Part shown: positions 45,700 through 57,449 of the stretch, piece after piece
Position numbering within the stretch: the first letter of the stretch is position 1
Layout of the letters: every line of letters starts with the position of its first letter
DNA from: Oncomelania hupensis
Lineage: Eukaryota > Mollusca > Gastropoda > Littorinimorpha > Pomatiopsidae
Direction: 5' to 3'
DNA length: 64,000 nt
NCBI GenBank assembly: GCA_036898135.1
Contig: CM072523.1
Location: 3,603,959 to 3,667,958, forward strand
The notes under the pieces: model-generated
The model's database searches: none
What the model was told of the DNA's origin: nothing
The model's input: the letters and a program-made list of their open reading frames with translations, nothing else
Position numbers and translations under genes: made by a program

Positions 45700-46993
45700 T
45701 GTCTAGTGGGGTTTATGGGCTCTGCACAATGGAATTATCACCCTATGAATTACTTTAATAAAATTTATTTGTTTAGCTCGTTCTGTGTCAAGATTGGGGT
45801 ACAGAAATAGATGAAAAATAAAAGATAAACTTTACTGTATAGAATCATTTTTGTAGTCCAGCCAGACAGTTAAAATATTTATTCTTCTTCTTCTACTAAG
45901 TTTTTTCTCTGTCACTCTAATAATCGCTGATAGTCTAGGCAGCTGTTTTATCGGCACTTGCTATAATATTTCATGTATTTGGACTACTGTGGTCCGTTTT
46001 ACAGTTTCTGAGAGTTGGACTACTGTGTCCTGTTATGATCAGTTATAGAGTTCGTTTTATGCACTTACTGATAGGGTTCGAAGAGAGTGTTATCTGGTAT
46101 GTGTAGTTGGGTTTTTGCCACGCTGTGGGGTGACAGGGAGGGGGTTCGTGTGTTTGTGTTGTTGGTTAGTTGGATTATAGTTATGTGGATGGTGCGCACA
46201 GGATAGCTCGCCTTGCTCGTCTGTAATATAAAGAAAATTCTGTCTACTGTAAAAAGCCAAAGTCAGTGAATAAACATTCTATACATTGAAGATCCATTCT
46301 GAATTCTAAAATTTAGAATATTAATTATTCCTATAAGCATACAGAAATTATACATAGAATTATATAATAAATTCAGTGGTACAGCCAGTGGTACAGCCAC
46401 TGGTCTGCAAACAAACATATAAGTTAAACAACAGTCGTTCCGTACGGGATACAACATGGCGGCGCAACCGGTCGTGTCGCCTCGTGCTCGGCTCGTCCAC
46501 GTGGTACGGCAAATTCGGATTAACAATTCACATTTATGCATAGCAAATTCCACAAACATAATTTCAACAATAATATAAATATATCACGATGAAACAGAAG
46601 GGTGTTCATTTACCTGTTTGACAAGTTCAGGCCCGTGATGACTTGAGAGAATTCTAAGATTTCTAAGTCCTGCTTCCTGGTCTATGAGTGCAGAGATTTC
46701 TCTAGCTGTGGAGATGTTGACTCTACCTCGTCTCACACACGACTGATTCAAACTGCGCTAAGATTTGACACAGTCAGAACTGCTCTACCCACTGAGCCTG
46801 CTCTGATTGGTTAAAACGGTCCGATTCAAAGCTCAAGTGCTGACTCACTGCGATGTGGGTGGCTCGCTCGCCGTGTGTGGTCTGCTGTGTAATTTAATTG
46901 CTGCTGTGTAATAGTCTAACTTCTCTACTGTTACAAAGACTACACATGGCTAAATAGTCAACAAGCAGAGTTAAAACTAGCCAATTCATGACA
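45700..46993 (-). repeat. 5' LTR of the Gypsy element, 1294 bp
   Basis: It begins TGTCTAGTGGGGTTTATGGG and ends CCAATTCATGACA. From about 46400 to 46993 it is nearly identical to 40030-40624, while 45720-46380 differs by dozens of short deletions. Confidence 0.92.
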
Positions 46994-46998
46994 GTGCT

Positions 46999-48359
46999 GC
47001 AACAGGCAAAGACATGTTTGATGTGATTCACAGTGAGCTTGACAAGAGAGGGATTAGTCTGACAAAGGTGTATGGACTGGGCACTGATGGTGCAGCAGCT
47101 ATGGTAGGCACAAAAACTGGACTGACAGGGCATTTCTTGGAAGCCAACGCTCACATTCACAACACACACTGCTCTGCACACAGAGTAGCACTTGTCTCTG
47201 AACAAGCAGCTGAAAAAGTGGCTGCTGTAAAGACCTTTCGTGAAACTATCACAAGTGTGTACTACTACTTTCATAAGTCACCCACCAAAAGTGATGCTCT
47301 TGAGGAAGTTCTAGATGACCCAGTGTTGAAGTATAAGGAGGTTCATGCCATTCGTTGGCTCTCTTTCTTCCTAGCACTTGAGACTGTGTACAAAACTCTT
47401 GACAGTTTGATCACACTGTTTGACAGTAGAAAGCAGCATGACCCAAAAGCAGTTGGACTGTGCAGAAAGATAGGCCAGGAGATGTTCATCAGACTCTCTT
47501 ATGCTATGATGGACTGGCTTCAGCCAATCATGGCTCTCTCTCTGTTCTTTCAGCAGAAGAACATTGACATCAGTGTGGTAAAGGTGAATGTTCAAACCTG
47601 CATTACTGCCCTGGAGAAAATGAGAGACAATATCAATGATCTGGGAAAACCCAGACACATAGACACTCTTGAACAGGACCTCAGGGATGGCATATTCAAG
47701 GTCACCACAAGGTTGCCAAGAATGCCAACCACTTTGAGACAGTGAAACATACTTTCTTGCAGGCAATGATTGACAATCTCAGACAGAGGTTTCCTGACAC
47801 TGAGAAAGTGGCCAGAATGTCTGTGTCTGGCATGAAGCCATTGCAGTTCCTCTCCTCCAAAGACCTTGAGATCTGGGGAAATGATGAAGTTGAAGAACTA
47901 GCAGATTTTTACACTGCCCCTCAAAGTCATTCTGGAAGTGATGGGTTTGAGTATGTTTCTGCTCCTTTCCTCCAGTGCACAACAGGTGACATAATGAAAG
48001 AGTGGAACAGGTGCAAGAACATTGTGAAGTCAAATCATTACCCAGTTCACTCCCTGAACTCCTTGTGGGAAGCTCTAGCCTGTCTCCAGCAAGAGGGGTC
48101 ACTTGAATGCCCAAACTTGATCCAGCTAGCCAGCATTGTGTTGACACACCCTGTGCATTCATGTGACTGTGAGCGGACCTTCAGTGTCCAAAATCTAGCT
48201 CTTACTGCCCTCAGGAACAGATTAAGTCCGGACAAACTGTCTCAATTAATGAAGGTGAAAATAGAAGGTGGTGAACTGAAGAATTTCAACTTCACAGCTG
48301 CTGTAGAGAGGTGGCGTGCTGAAAAGCGACGAGCTATATTCTCTTCAAAAGCACAGTAA
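46999..48359 (+). pseudogene. hAT transposase, catalytic core and C-terminal dimerisation region
   Basis: The frame resumes after the Gypsy element with KDMFDVIHSEL, GLGTDGAAAMVG (second catalytic Asp region) and HCSAHRVAL (the C-x2-H motif of hAT transposases), then RWLSFFLALE. A one-base frameshift lies near 47720. The second part (47742-48359) ends with CERTFSVQNLALTALRNRLS, the conserved hAT C-terminal dimerisation motif. Proteins of this type are often annotated as zinc finger protein 862-like. Confidence 0.87.
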
Positions 48360-48568
48360 ACTGATCCCTGTTCTGGTTAGTATTTTGTTGGTAAACATGC
48401 TTCACAACACACGCACACTCACAATAATCTATTTTGTTTTAATTTCTGTAATAATATCTTCAGGTTATCTTTTACATGTATGTAAATTACTGCTGAAATC
48501 ATGGCCCATTGAAATTTGATCTGAGGGGCCCAATGGCCCATAGCTTTTTTGTGTCAGGCTGAACCCTG

Positions 48569-48885
48569 TATACACATGAACGATTGTGTTAACAAAGCGA
48601 ACAAAATGATTGTTTTAGTGAAGAGGACTTTTCATTTTGTTGATAAGGATACATTTGGCAAGTTATATAAGGCTTTAATTTGACTTCACTTAGAGTATGC
48701 GAATGTTGTGGGGTGCCTGATGCTCAATAGGCAGTCAATAATGATAGAGTTCAGAGAAGAGCCACAAAGTTGCTGACAGAATGTCATTGTATGTCTTACA
48801 CAGAGAGATTGAAGTATCTCAAACTGCCAGCTTCTTTATATAGATGTAGAGTTAGAGGAGACCAAATGTGTGTGTACAACACCAG
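48569..48885 (+). mobile_element. LINE copy B, second fragment
   Basis: Across the right hAT end the LINE similarity resumes (NKANKMI, TFGKLYKA, LEYANVV, RRATKLLTECHCMSYTERLKYL), matching copy A. Frameshifts and stops are frequent. It breaks off near RVRGD at about 48870, where minisatellites begin. Confidence 0.82.
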
Positions 48886-48912
48886 TGCTAAAGGTGACTC
48901 TCCTAAAGAGAT

Positions 48913-49825
48913 GGAACTGGAGTTTATTGATAGCATGTTGGGTAAAATCCTTATTGGGGGCTGTCCTAGAGTTCATTAATAACATGTTGGGTAAAATCCT
49001 TATTGAGGGCTGTCCTAGAGTTCATTGATAACATGTTGGGTAAAATCCTTATTGGGGGCTGTCCTAGAGTTCTTTGATAACATGTTGGGTAAAATCCTTA
49101 TTGGGGGCTGTCCTAGAGTTCTTTGATAACATGTTGGGTAAAATCCTTATTGGGGGCTGTCCTAGAGTTCATTGATAACATGTTGGGTAAAATCCTTATT
49201 GAGGGCTGTCCTAGAGTTCATTGATAACATGTTGGGTAAAATCCTTATTGAGGGCTGTCCTAGAGTTCATTGATAACATGTTGGGTAAAATCCTTATTGA
49301 GGGCTGTCCTAGAGTTCATTGATAACATGTTGGGTAAAATCCTTATTGAGGGCTGTCCTAGAGTTCATTGATAACATGTTGGGTAAAATCCTTATTGAGG
49401 GCTGTCCTAGAGTTCATTGATAACATGTTGGGTAAAATCCTTATTGGGGGCTGTCCTAGAGTTCATTGATAACATGTTGGGTAAAATCCTTATTGAGGGC
49501 TGTCCTAGAGTTCATTGATAACATGTTGGGTAAAATCCTTATTGGGGGCTGTCCTAGAGATGGAACTGGAGTTCTTTGATAACATGTTGGGTAAAATCCT
49601 TATTGGGGGCTGTCCTAGAGATGAGACTGGAGTTCTTTGATAACATGTTGGGTAAAATCCTTATTGGGGGCTGTCCTAGAGTTCATTGATAACATGTTGG
49701 GTAAAATCCTTATTGGGGGCTGTCCTAGAGATGAGACTGGAGGTCATTGATAACATGTTGGGTAAAATCCTTATTGGGGGCTGTCCTAGAGATGGAACTG
49801 GAGTTCATTGATAACATGTTGGTAA
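48913..49825. repeat. 49-bp minisatellite, ~17 copies
   Basis: The unit is built on GATAACATGTTGGGTAAAAT, CCTTATTGAGGGCTGTCC and TAGAGTTCATT. Several units near the right end carry an extra GATGGAACTGGA or GATGAGACTGGA. The flank at 48908-48925 has the same GAGATGGAACTGGAG word, so the unit was seeded locally. Confidence 0.95.
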
Positions 49826-50015
49826 CAGATGGTGTGCCATAGATGTGTGCCATAGATACAGATGGTGTGCCATAGATACAGATGGTGTGCCATAGATACA
49901 GATGGTGTGCCATAGATGTGTGCCATAGATACAGATGGTGTGCCATAGATACAGATGGTGTGCCAACAGATGGTGTGCCATAGATACAGATGGTGTGCCA
50001 TAGATACAGATGGCC
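49826..50015. repeat. 20-bp minisatellite, ~9 copies
   Basis: Units of ACAGATGGTGTGCCATAGAT follow the 49-bp array directly. The MAHHLYLWHT-type ORFs on the - strand are translation artefacts. Confidence 0.95.
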
Positions 50016-50228
50016 ATTTCTGGTCTCAGCACGTAAGTGTATCAGCTGGGCTTGAAGAAAATAAAGGAACTGATTTTCCTAAGTATGAGAAGACGCCTGA
50101 ATGAAGTTTGTCAGAAGAATATCTTCATGCGAACAAAGTCTCCACAATTTGGCTGACTGGCAACCGAGATGGGAAAGAACCTAAGTTTGTGAAAGAGAAT
50201 TCATTGCCAAACATAGTTCTACAATCCA

Positions 50229-50600
50229 CAGTTCCAGGAGATTTCATTCAAGCTTTTAAAATATATAATAAAATTGATTATTTAGAATGGTCAGATTGAT
50301 TTCTAACACCTCATCACAACAAAACTAGGAACCCAGAAGGTAAGATTTTTTAATGGCATTCTAATACAAACTTCAAACAAACAAAAATTTCTAACAGTTT
50401 CTTCACATTGGGACAGTTTACCACTAACTATAAAACTGCACAGAATATTAATTGTTTTAGAAACCATTTGGATACCAAAATTCAGAGATGTATTCTATTG
50501 CTTTGATGAGTAACACAAATAGGAACACTGCATGCATATAGACCCAAGCAAAGTGTGGATGAGATAGGACGTTCATAAAGGCTTCACGGCCTATTTGCCT
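50229..50600 (+). mobile_element. LINE copy B, third fragment and 3' UTR
   Basis: It encodes GDFIQAFKIYN, then NPEGKIF and NSFFTLGQF, and ends near NCFRNHLDTKFRD. These match the C-terminal tail of copy A (RGDFIQTFKIINN, KREGKIF, NSLKNHID). The 3' end shares the CATAAAGGC...GGCCTATTTGCCT word with the copy A hairpins and finishes in an ACT-triplet tail at about 50600. Confidence 0.82.
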
Positions 50601-52270
50601 ATTACTACTACTAAAGAGTTCATAAGGCACACGATTCTTCTAAAACATAGTGACTCGGTTACTATCATAATTTTGCTCATCATTATCAACGGTATCAAAA
50701 CCCAAAATGAAATTAGACTGCAAGAATATATTTATCCCTCCATGCTTGTTCTGCATTTATCTGCATCTTCGTTGCCATAATCATTCCATCGTTTGACTTT
50801 GTTATTTCTTGAGTGGCTTCTGTTTATTTCTCTCATGCATTGGCCATAACCATCCTTCACACTTTTAGTTTGTATTAGAAACTTTGATTTCTTTTATTTA
50901 ATCTTATATATAGCCTTTCCAGTTCAAGAGAAGCTCAAAGGAGCTGGCTGATCTTGGATCTGGTTTGAGTCAACTGAGGCACTAACTTGCTGTCTTAGAC
51001 AAACCATCCTGACTGTCCTGTACTCTTAGTGGACATTTATTTGAAATTTTGAAGGGAAGAAATGGAAGACGTGTTTTTGGGAAGAAGTCGAAAAATATCT
51101 CTGTGTTTCTAGAAGATGAAAGGGAAAAATGTTTGCGTTTCTGGAAGATGTGGGGAGAAAAGTGTGTTTTTGCATGTGAAGAAGCAGCGTATTCATTCAG
51201 TTAATTTTATATCTCAAACTCACTGTAGTTGTAATACTTATTTTTTTTTTTTAGCAAATAAGATAATGGGAGAGAATAGGGAGGGAGGGAGGGAGGAGAG
51301 GGGGGAGTGAGTGTGGGAGTGCAATCTGTGAGGAGCAGTATATAATTATATCTAGCTATTTGAAGTCTCTCTGTTTCTTTCTCTCCTATTTTGTTTGGAC
51401 AAAACACGTGAACAATATCTGAGCGTATTATAGTTAATGACTGAAACTGTTGTCCTTGTAGCTGATATATTAGACCTATGATTTTTCTGAGGGGAAACTC
51501 TTTGCTGTATCTGTTAAAGGGATCCCTGATGTTTTGTTTTTTTTCTCTCTCTCTCTTTCTGTTCTTTTTTTTTCTTTTTTCTTTTGCTTGGGCTACAACT
51601 GTAATGCGTATACACTAAAAGATTATGATTTGTTGGTTTTATTTATTTCATTGTTGTTGTCTTTTTCTGAGAAATGTTTGAAAATGGGGGAAAAAAAAAG
51701 GAAGCTAAGTGTTGTTTTTTATATTTCACAAAAAACAGAATATATGGTACATCTTCATTTTGTTTGGGTTTTGATGTGAAGTCCAATCTATAGTGAAAAG
51801 TATGTTTTAAGTTTAGTGTATCATTTTGCACAGATTAGAAAGTATTATTTTGATCTGTATAAGAACTGTGACAAACGTTTTAGTTGCAGTACTTACTAAG
51901 TTGCTGCATGCAGTGCTCTGATTCAGTTTAATTTCAGTACTCAATACTCATTATTTTTAATTGAAAAATCTTGTTGCACATTGCTAGTTATTTTTAGCAT
52001 TAACTAAATAAGTTGTAAAAAAATTAACAAAATACGTGAAAAATATCTTAGCGTATTATAGTTACTGACCATGCTCATTAATTAATTTTTGTTCAGTGGA
52101 AATTGTAAATCTCAAGACATAAGCCTTTGCCGTTAAGTCTGGGTCACTTTTGACAAGACTGATTTTCAATTAAACTACCCCAAAAATCGGAGTCCTGAGT
52201 GCATCATTACACAAGCCCATCAGCGTTGAATCCTTACAAGGTGATAGAGTAAATCCAGTGTTACTTTCAG
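50601..52270. other. Noncoding AT-rich stretch with an R1 fragment
   Basis: An R1 copy (TATATAGCCTTTCCAGTTCAAG and following) lies at 50900-51010. Nothing else was recognised; short ORFs at 51116-51310 and 51534-51779 have no motif. Confidence 0.45.
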
Positions 52271-52595
52271 ATGAGAGTATAAACTAAGCTTTAGTGTGTG
52301 CATGCAAGCATTCCCCATTAAAGATCCTGAAGCTCATGTCCTAGATGGGTGAATGCCTGGCTACACAAATACACCCAGCACGCACTAGGTCCCCAAACCC
52401 ACCTTGAGTAGCTCCTGAGCTAACTAGAACAGCGCTATATCACAACAAAGAGAATGGGGAGATGGAACCTAGTGCATGCTGGGTGCATTTGTGTAGCCGG
52501 TACTCACCAGTCTATGGCAGGAGCATCAGGATTGTTAAAGTCTGTGCAGTGGAATGCCTGCGTGCCCAGACTAGACCTCGGTTTATATTCTCATC
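52271..52595. repeat. Inverted pair of R2 repeats (foldback)
   Basis: 52271-52390 and 52467-52595 are inverted copies of one R2 sequence with diverged bases, around a spacer of about 76 bp. Shared words include GAGAGTATAAAC/GTTTATATTCTC and CACCCAGCACGCACTAGGT/ACCTAGTGCATGCTGGGTG. Related single copies lie at 22840-22960 and 59300-59440. Confidence 0.8.
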
Positions 52596-52979
52596 CAATG
52601 TAATAGAGTGTGGTAGAGATCATCCTTTTCTCAGGGCCAGTGTTATGAGGGTGGTGCCCACCCTCTCACTTTTAAACCCTAAACGTAAAAAAACAAAAAT
52701 TCAAAAACGTTATGATTTTATGTATATGAGCATTAAACTTTACAGTTTAATTATGTTGCATAAGTAAAGATTTTCTCCACATTATTAGATCTAATACAGG
52801 GGAATACTTTTCGGAATTTAAGGTATCTATATGTCATGTCTGTTGTGAACTGCATAAAAATTTATACCTATACATTTATATTACAGTTGAAAATACCAGT
52901 GTTTGTCCACAGTTATGAATTCGCTAGTTTCTGTAAGCTTCTTATGCATGTTTTGTTCATCTGTAGCAGTTAAATCAAA

Positions 52980-53170
<191 letters not shown>

Positions 53171-53344
53171 TATTTGCATTCACAAACCATATCTGCTATG
53201 AGTACGAGGATGTGTACGCTTTCAGAAACTGGTATATATATTTATGTAATAACCTATTGCGCATGGCTTCTTTTACATTGTATTGTATTGCTTCATGACA
53301 GTGAAAGTAGGCAGCATTATTTTACAGCCATTTTCCTGATTTAT

Positions 53345-53410
53345 TCGTTCGTATAAAGCACTTTTTCTAGCTCAAGAGCTGCTCAGGGGCCAGGCCGAAA
53401 TAGTATTGAC
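53345..53410 (+). repeat. R1 dispersed repeat fragment
   Basis: It contains TATAAAGCACTTTTTCTAGC then CTCAAGAGCTGCTCAGGGG, similar to the other R1 copies. Confidence 0.55.
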
Positions 53411-53702
53411 ATTTACATTACAGAAATGTGTCGCGTGTTCTATATATATATATATATAGTTAGCTTTTACTTATGTTGTACAGTAGAAATCACTGATTTG
53501 TTGTGTATCCACTCCACAGTTGAAAGGTGAAAGGTAGCTAGAATTATTTTGAAAATCGTAATTATTTTGAAGTGAATTTAAGAAATGTGTACTGTGCATT
53601 ATTGTCCCAATGTCGGCATGTAAAACCAGCCATGTTAAGTCAAGAAATCTTTATCCTCAAAAAAATGCTATTGTGAGTTCTATGAATGTACTACTATGCA
53701 TT

Positions 53703-53882
53703 GCCGGCAGGGATAGCTCATTGGTCAGAGCGCACGACTTGTGTGAGTGCGTCTTGGGCGACGTGGGTTCGAATCCTGACTTCAGCAAACTATTGTTTGA
53801 TTGCTGGATATTACGGGCCAGCGACTTGAGAAGCTCTCTGAGCTTGTAAGTGCGCTGTATAAGAGAAATCTCTTTCTTTCTT
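53703..53882 (+). mobile_element. tRNA-headed SINE, family S3
   Basis: The A-box region is GATAGCTCATTGGTCAGAGC and the B-box is GGGTTCGAATCC. The body contains CGACTTGAGAAGCTCTCTGAG and ends with CGCTGTATAAGAGAAATC and a CTTT-rich tail. Its body differs from S1 and S2. Confidence 0.75.
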
Positions 53883-56139
53883 TACATAATGGAATCATTG
53901 TTTGTCCATCCTGCTTATGCCCAGTTATAATTTAACGACTTTTTCAGTCACACTTTCCTGAGGGGTATGTGTGTTTGTTTTTTTAAAATCCTCTTCCATT
54001 CACTGAGACTCAACTCTATGAAGCACCACAAACAAGATCATTTTATATTTATTTATTTTTTTGCAAGTTTGGATCAAACGTTGTGGATTATTTTCGTGAT
54101 ATGTCTGTGCTGTTTGTGATTTGACATTTCATGATATGAAGGCGTATGAGTGACATTTCACTAAGTTAAAAATTATTATGTTTTAATGAATGTTTGCGGT
54201 TTTTCACAGAGCTTTGTGTCAAATTATTTATGTACACTGTGTGTTGTTACAAAATATCAAATGTGTACTACTGTAAAAACGTAAGTATACATTAACGATA
54301 GTGCGTTCATGGTTCACTAGACGAGGATGTCTGTTGTTGCTCAAATAACTGGATGTGGGAGAAATTTCTGTTGTTTTTTAGATGTATCTGTGTGTTGAAC
54401 ATGTTGATATGTAAACTGAATATTATTATTGTTATTATTATTATTATTACTTAATTGTTCTTATATAGCACTTTTCCATCTCAAAGAGCTGCTCAAGGCT
54501 TTGACCGATACATGAACTAACATTAACAAGCATTTTTTGTGCGTTAGTGAATTAATAATGTTTGTTTGTTCCTTGAGGAACAATTCTCTCATTTCCTAAA
54601 TTTGAGCTTTTGATATCTAAATGATACTCTTTGGTGTAGGTTCTTTCTGGGTTAATTATTGATAAGTAAATTATATAAAAATAAGTGTTTTTTCCCTGAA
54701 GATGGTGTGTACCGATGTTAATAAGTATGAGTGTATGCGTATTTGAGAAGGTGAGCTCACTCACACATGCACATGCAAAAAAGATGAACTAATTAAAAAA
54801 ATATTCAGCTCCAAATGGATGTCTGATAAACTAGAAATGTTCTCGTTATGTCTTACTCTTATTGACTATTAGAACCAGATTGGTTTTAACATTAACATAT
54901 TCGATTGTTAAAACTGTTAAATGTTGTTATTAAAAATAGTCATATCTTTATATACAAGGTAATCAACTTTGTATCTATGACCACTTTGAATGATGGTAAA
55001 AAGCACAATTGTGACTGTTAGTATCTCATTTTTATTTATGTAGCTTTATCTTATGTTGGTAAAAAGTTCAAATGTGAGTTTAGTATCTGTTAATTTTGTT
55101 GATGTGGCTTTACCATTATGTTACACGCACACTCATCGTTTATCCTCCAATCTCAAATTATCATAATTATAATATCAATTGTCTTCTTATTTTTCCAGAT
55201 TTCTCAATTCTGCATACCGAGAATATCTCTGGCACCCTTTTGCTTGGAGAGCTCCGATAGACGACCTGTGAAATTCTTTGCTTTATGGTCAAACATCTAT
55301 TTGCTTCATCGTCATCTTGCAAACTGCATTGTGTACCCCTGTTTTGGGACAGTTTACTCCCACTTTTAAGCAATATTTGCTTCAGGTTTTTGTTTTGCTA
55401 AAACAATGTGCACTAACCAAAACATTTTTTTATAGCATGGATCATAAGGTTTTAGTTGTGATAAAATGATGAGCTTGTATAAATTTATCAACTTTTTTTA
55501 TGTTGAATGCATCGCAAGGATTTTGTCTTGCTAAAATGATGTACTTTTATGAATTTATAAACGTTTTTATATTGCGGGCATCGTAAGGTTAGGGTCTTGA
55601 TAAAAATGTCGTGCATTTATGGATGAATGATATTGACTTTAATTTTTTTTTATGGCTTTGGATTTGATTGTATATTACTGTTTACAATGACGTTATTTCT
55701 TGAATGCTAACTAGCTTTTGATGTCCGGAATAAAAATGCTGAAATAGATTTGATAGTTGGCAGATTCTAAAGCCTTCAAGTGTTATAGTGCCAAATTGTA
55801 CTGTGCTGGATCTAGTTGCAGTACACACTTCTACATGTTTTTCTTCAACCTTTTGAGCAATATTGTTTGGGGGATTTTGTTTCATTGTATCATTATTTGT
55901 GTGACTTCACAGACTTTGTTTGGTATTATTAGCATTATGTACATAGTTTAGCATACAGGCATCCAAGTCTTTGGTCCTCAAGATAAGTCACTTGGTTTGA
56001 CCTATTATTGAAAACAGATCTGTTATGACTTGATTGGGGGAGACCAGAACCTTTGTGTAGGCTGCCAGTATTAGGTGTCTTTCACCTAAAGTGATGGGAC
56101 TGGAGTTTTATTAATAGCATCTGGAATAATTTAATTTAA
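53883..56139. other. AT-rich noncoding stretch
   Basis: An R1 fragment lies at 54455-54535 (CTTATATAGCACTTTTCC). No exon was supported; the small ORFs at 55118-55469 and 55757-55951 have no recognised motif. Confidence 0.45.
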
Positions 56140-56375
56140 TCACTTTTTATATAGCGCTTTACCAACTCAAGAGTCGCTCAAAGCTCTGGCCGATGCAGGA
56201 TCTAACTCAAACCGCCCAAGACGCCCACCCGCAGCCTTTGGGTGCACGGTCTGACGCCCGGACAACTGAGCACAATCCTGGGCACAAACTTGTTTTTTCC
56301 AACCTAGTTCCAGTCATTCGCCCAAAAAGGCAATCACCGAAGTCGAACGAAGCTCTCCGATGTGTTACGAAATGA
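56140..56375 (+). repeat. R1 dispersed repeat, longest copy
   Basis: It starts TTTATATAGCGCTTTACC and runs through TGGCCGATGCAGGATCTAAC to CTAGTTCCAGTCATTCGCCC and CGAAGCTCTCCGATG. Its 3' part is repeated inverted at 59160-59265. Confidence 0.7.
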
Positions 56376-57082
56376 TGCTTGCATGACTACGACCAGCTGA
56401 GATTAAAAATGATCGCTGTTGCTTCTAATTCTGTTCGATTTACACAGATTTAGCATTTCGCAACGGTATACTTTGTTAATATGAGCATAATATGAGCACT
56501 TTTATTATCGACCATATTTAATAGTTGCGTTCCTTGATTTGCATTTTGTTAGTTCTCAGCAGTAAAGGCTAATAATAGCATTGCCCATTTCCTGCCTAGA
56601 ACCAAGTAGGCACTGTTATACAGTATCCATAGGCTTAATCTACATTATCTATATATATAAATTGCTTAGCCGGAAGTCCTTCTTCGACACTACTGTAAAG
56701 TTTGTCCGGTATGGACGCTGATCTGGGCAGGTGGTGGGTGCTGGGTTTCGGCCTGTTGTGCGCTCAAAACCTGCGAAATCGTTATAGCCGACATTTCCTT
56801 ACCGAACGTTTAACCGTTTCTGAGATAAATAAATAAACAAAATGTCCACAAACTGCAATAGCCTCATTCCGCGCGCGGTTTTCGATTCAACCCGTGTCAA
56901 GAACTTGCCGTTTCGTAATACCGCAAATTTTGTTTTATTTCCATTCAAAACACTTTTGCACTCATGTCACCAATCTTACACAATTTTTGTGTTTAACTAA
57001 TTAAATTTGATTAATTAAAAATCGAATCGAGGTTTCAGCATGTTTTCTCATATAGACCAAAAAATTGATGGGTTCATACGAA

Positions 57083-57165
57083 AGCTTGGTAGCTCACTGG
57101 GTAAGACATTTGCCTGCCGTGCAGGGGGACCCGAGTTCAAATCTCCGGTGGGCCATATTTTTTTT
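57083..57165 (+). mobile_element. tRNA-like sequence with T-rich tail, possible SINE S4
   Basis: It has an A-box-like GGTAGCTCACTGGGTAAGAC, an anticodon-arm-like GCCTGCCGTGCAGG and a B-box GAGTTCAAATCTC, ending GGTGGGCCA before a T run. The 5' acceptor strand does not pair well, so a functional tRNA gene is unlikely. Confidence 0.5.
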
Positions 57166-57233
57166 TTTAATGTTTTTTTTTAACACTACAATATGGATAT
57201 TTTGCTTTTTAATTTAGGCTTTTTGCTTTTAAC

Positions 57234-57237
<4 letters not shown>

Positions 57238-57292
<55 letters not shown>

Positions 57293-57405
57293 ACTAATAA
57301 TAATAATAATAATTATTATTATTATAATTATAATATCTTATATCAAATTTTATTTTAAAACCCTGGTGTTTTTTATGATTTCTATTTGTATTATTCTATA
57401 TTCAA

Positions 57406-57446
<41 letters not shown>
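57238..57446. repeat. (ATT)n microsatellites
   Basis: Two ATT runs (57238-57300 and 57408-57446) flank an AT-rich spacer. Another run lies at 58244-58284. Confidence 0.95.

Positions 57447-57449
<3 letters not shown>

Larger units (their letters stand above)
39105..46993 (-). mobile_element. Full-length Ty3/Gypsy LTR retrotransposon with integrase before RT (Gmr1-like order)
   Basis: Two LTRs (39105-40624 and 45700-46993) start TGTC and end TGACA on the + strand. They flank a 5.1-kb interior coding on the - strand. GTGCT occurs on both sides (39100-39104 and 46994-46998), a 5-bp target duplication. Reading from the 5' LTR the order is gag, protease, integrase, RT, RNase H. Standard Ty3/Gypsy elements carry integrase last. 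The copia-like order was described for the Gmr1 group of Ty3/Gypsy elements. At least three frameshifts are present (about 44745, 43740 and 42240). Insertion is within the hAT transposase. Confidence 0.93.
37489..48568 (+). mobile_element. hAT transposon (ZNF862/C17orf113-like transposase type), interrupted
   Basis: The terminal inverted repeats are CAGGGATCAG (left) and CTGAACCCTG (right), 9 of 10 matching. TATACACA follows the right end. On the left the same 8 bases are present if the terminal CA is shared, or if one CA of a CACA run was lost. An 8-bp duplication is the hAT hallmark. The transposase coding region runs left to right in pieces (about 37815-39104 and 46999-48359). A Gypsy element (39105-46993) and a 453-bp insert (38086-38538) are nested inside. 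Several frameshifts make this copy inactive as read. Confidence 0.85.

Noticed and set aside
49725..50032. Repetitive His/Tyr-rich - strand ORFs
   Set aside because: They are produced by the 20-bp minisatellite.
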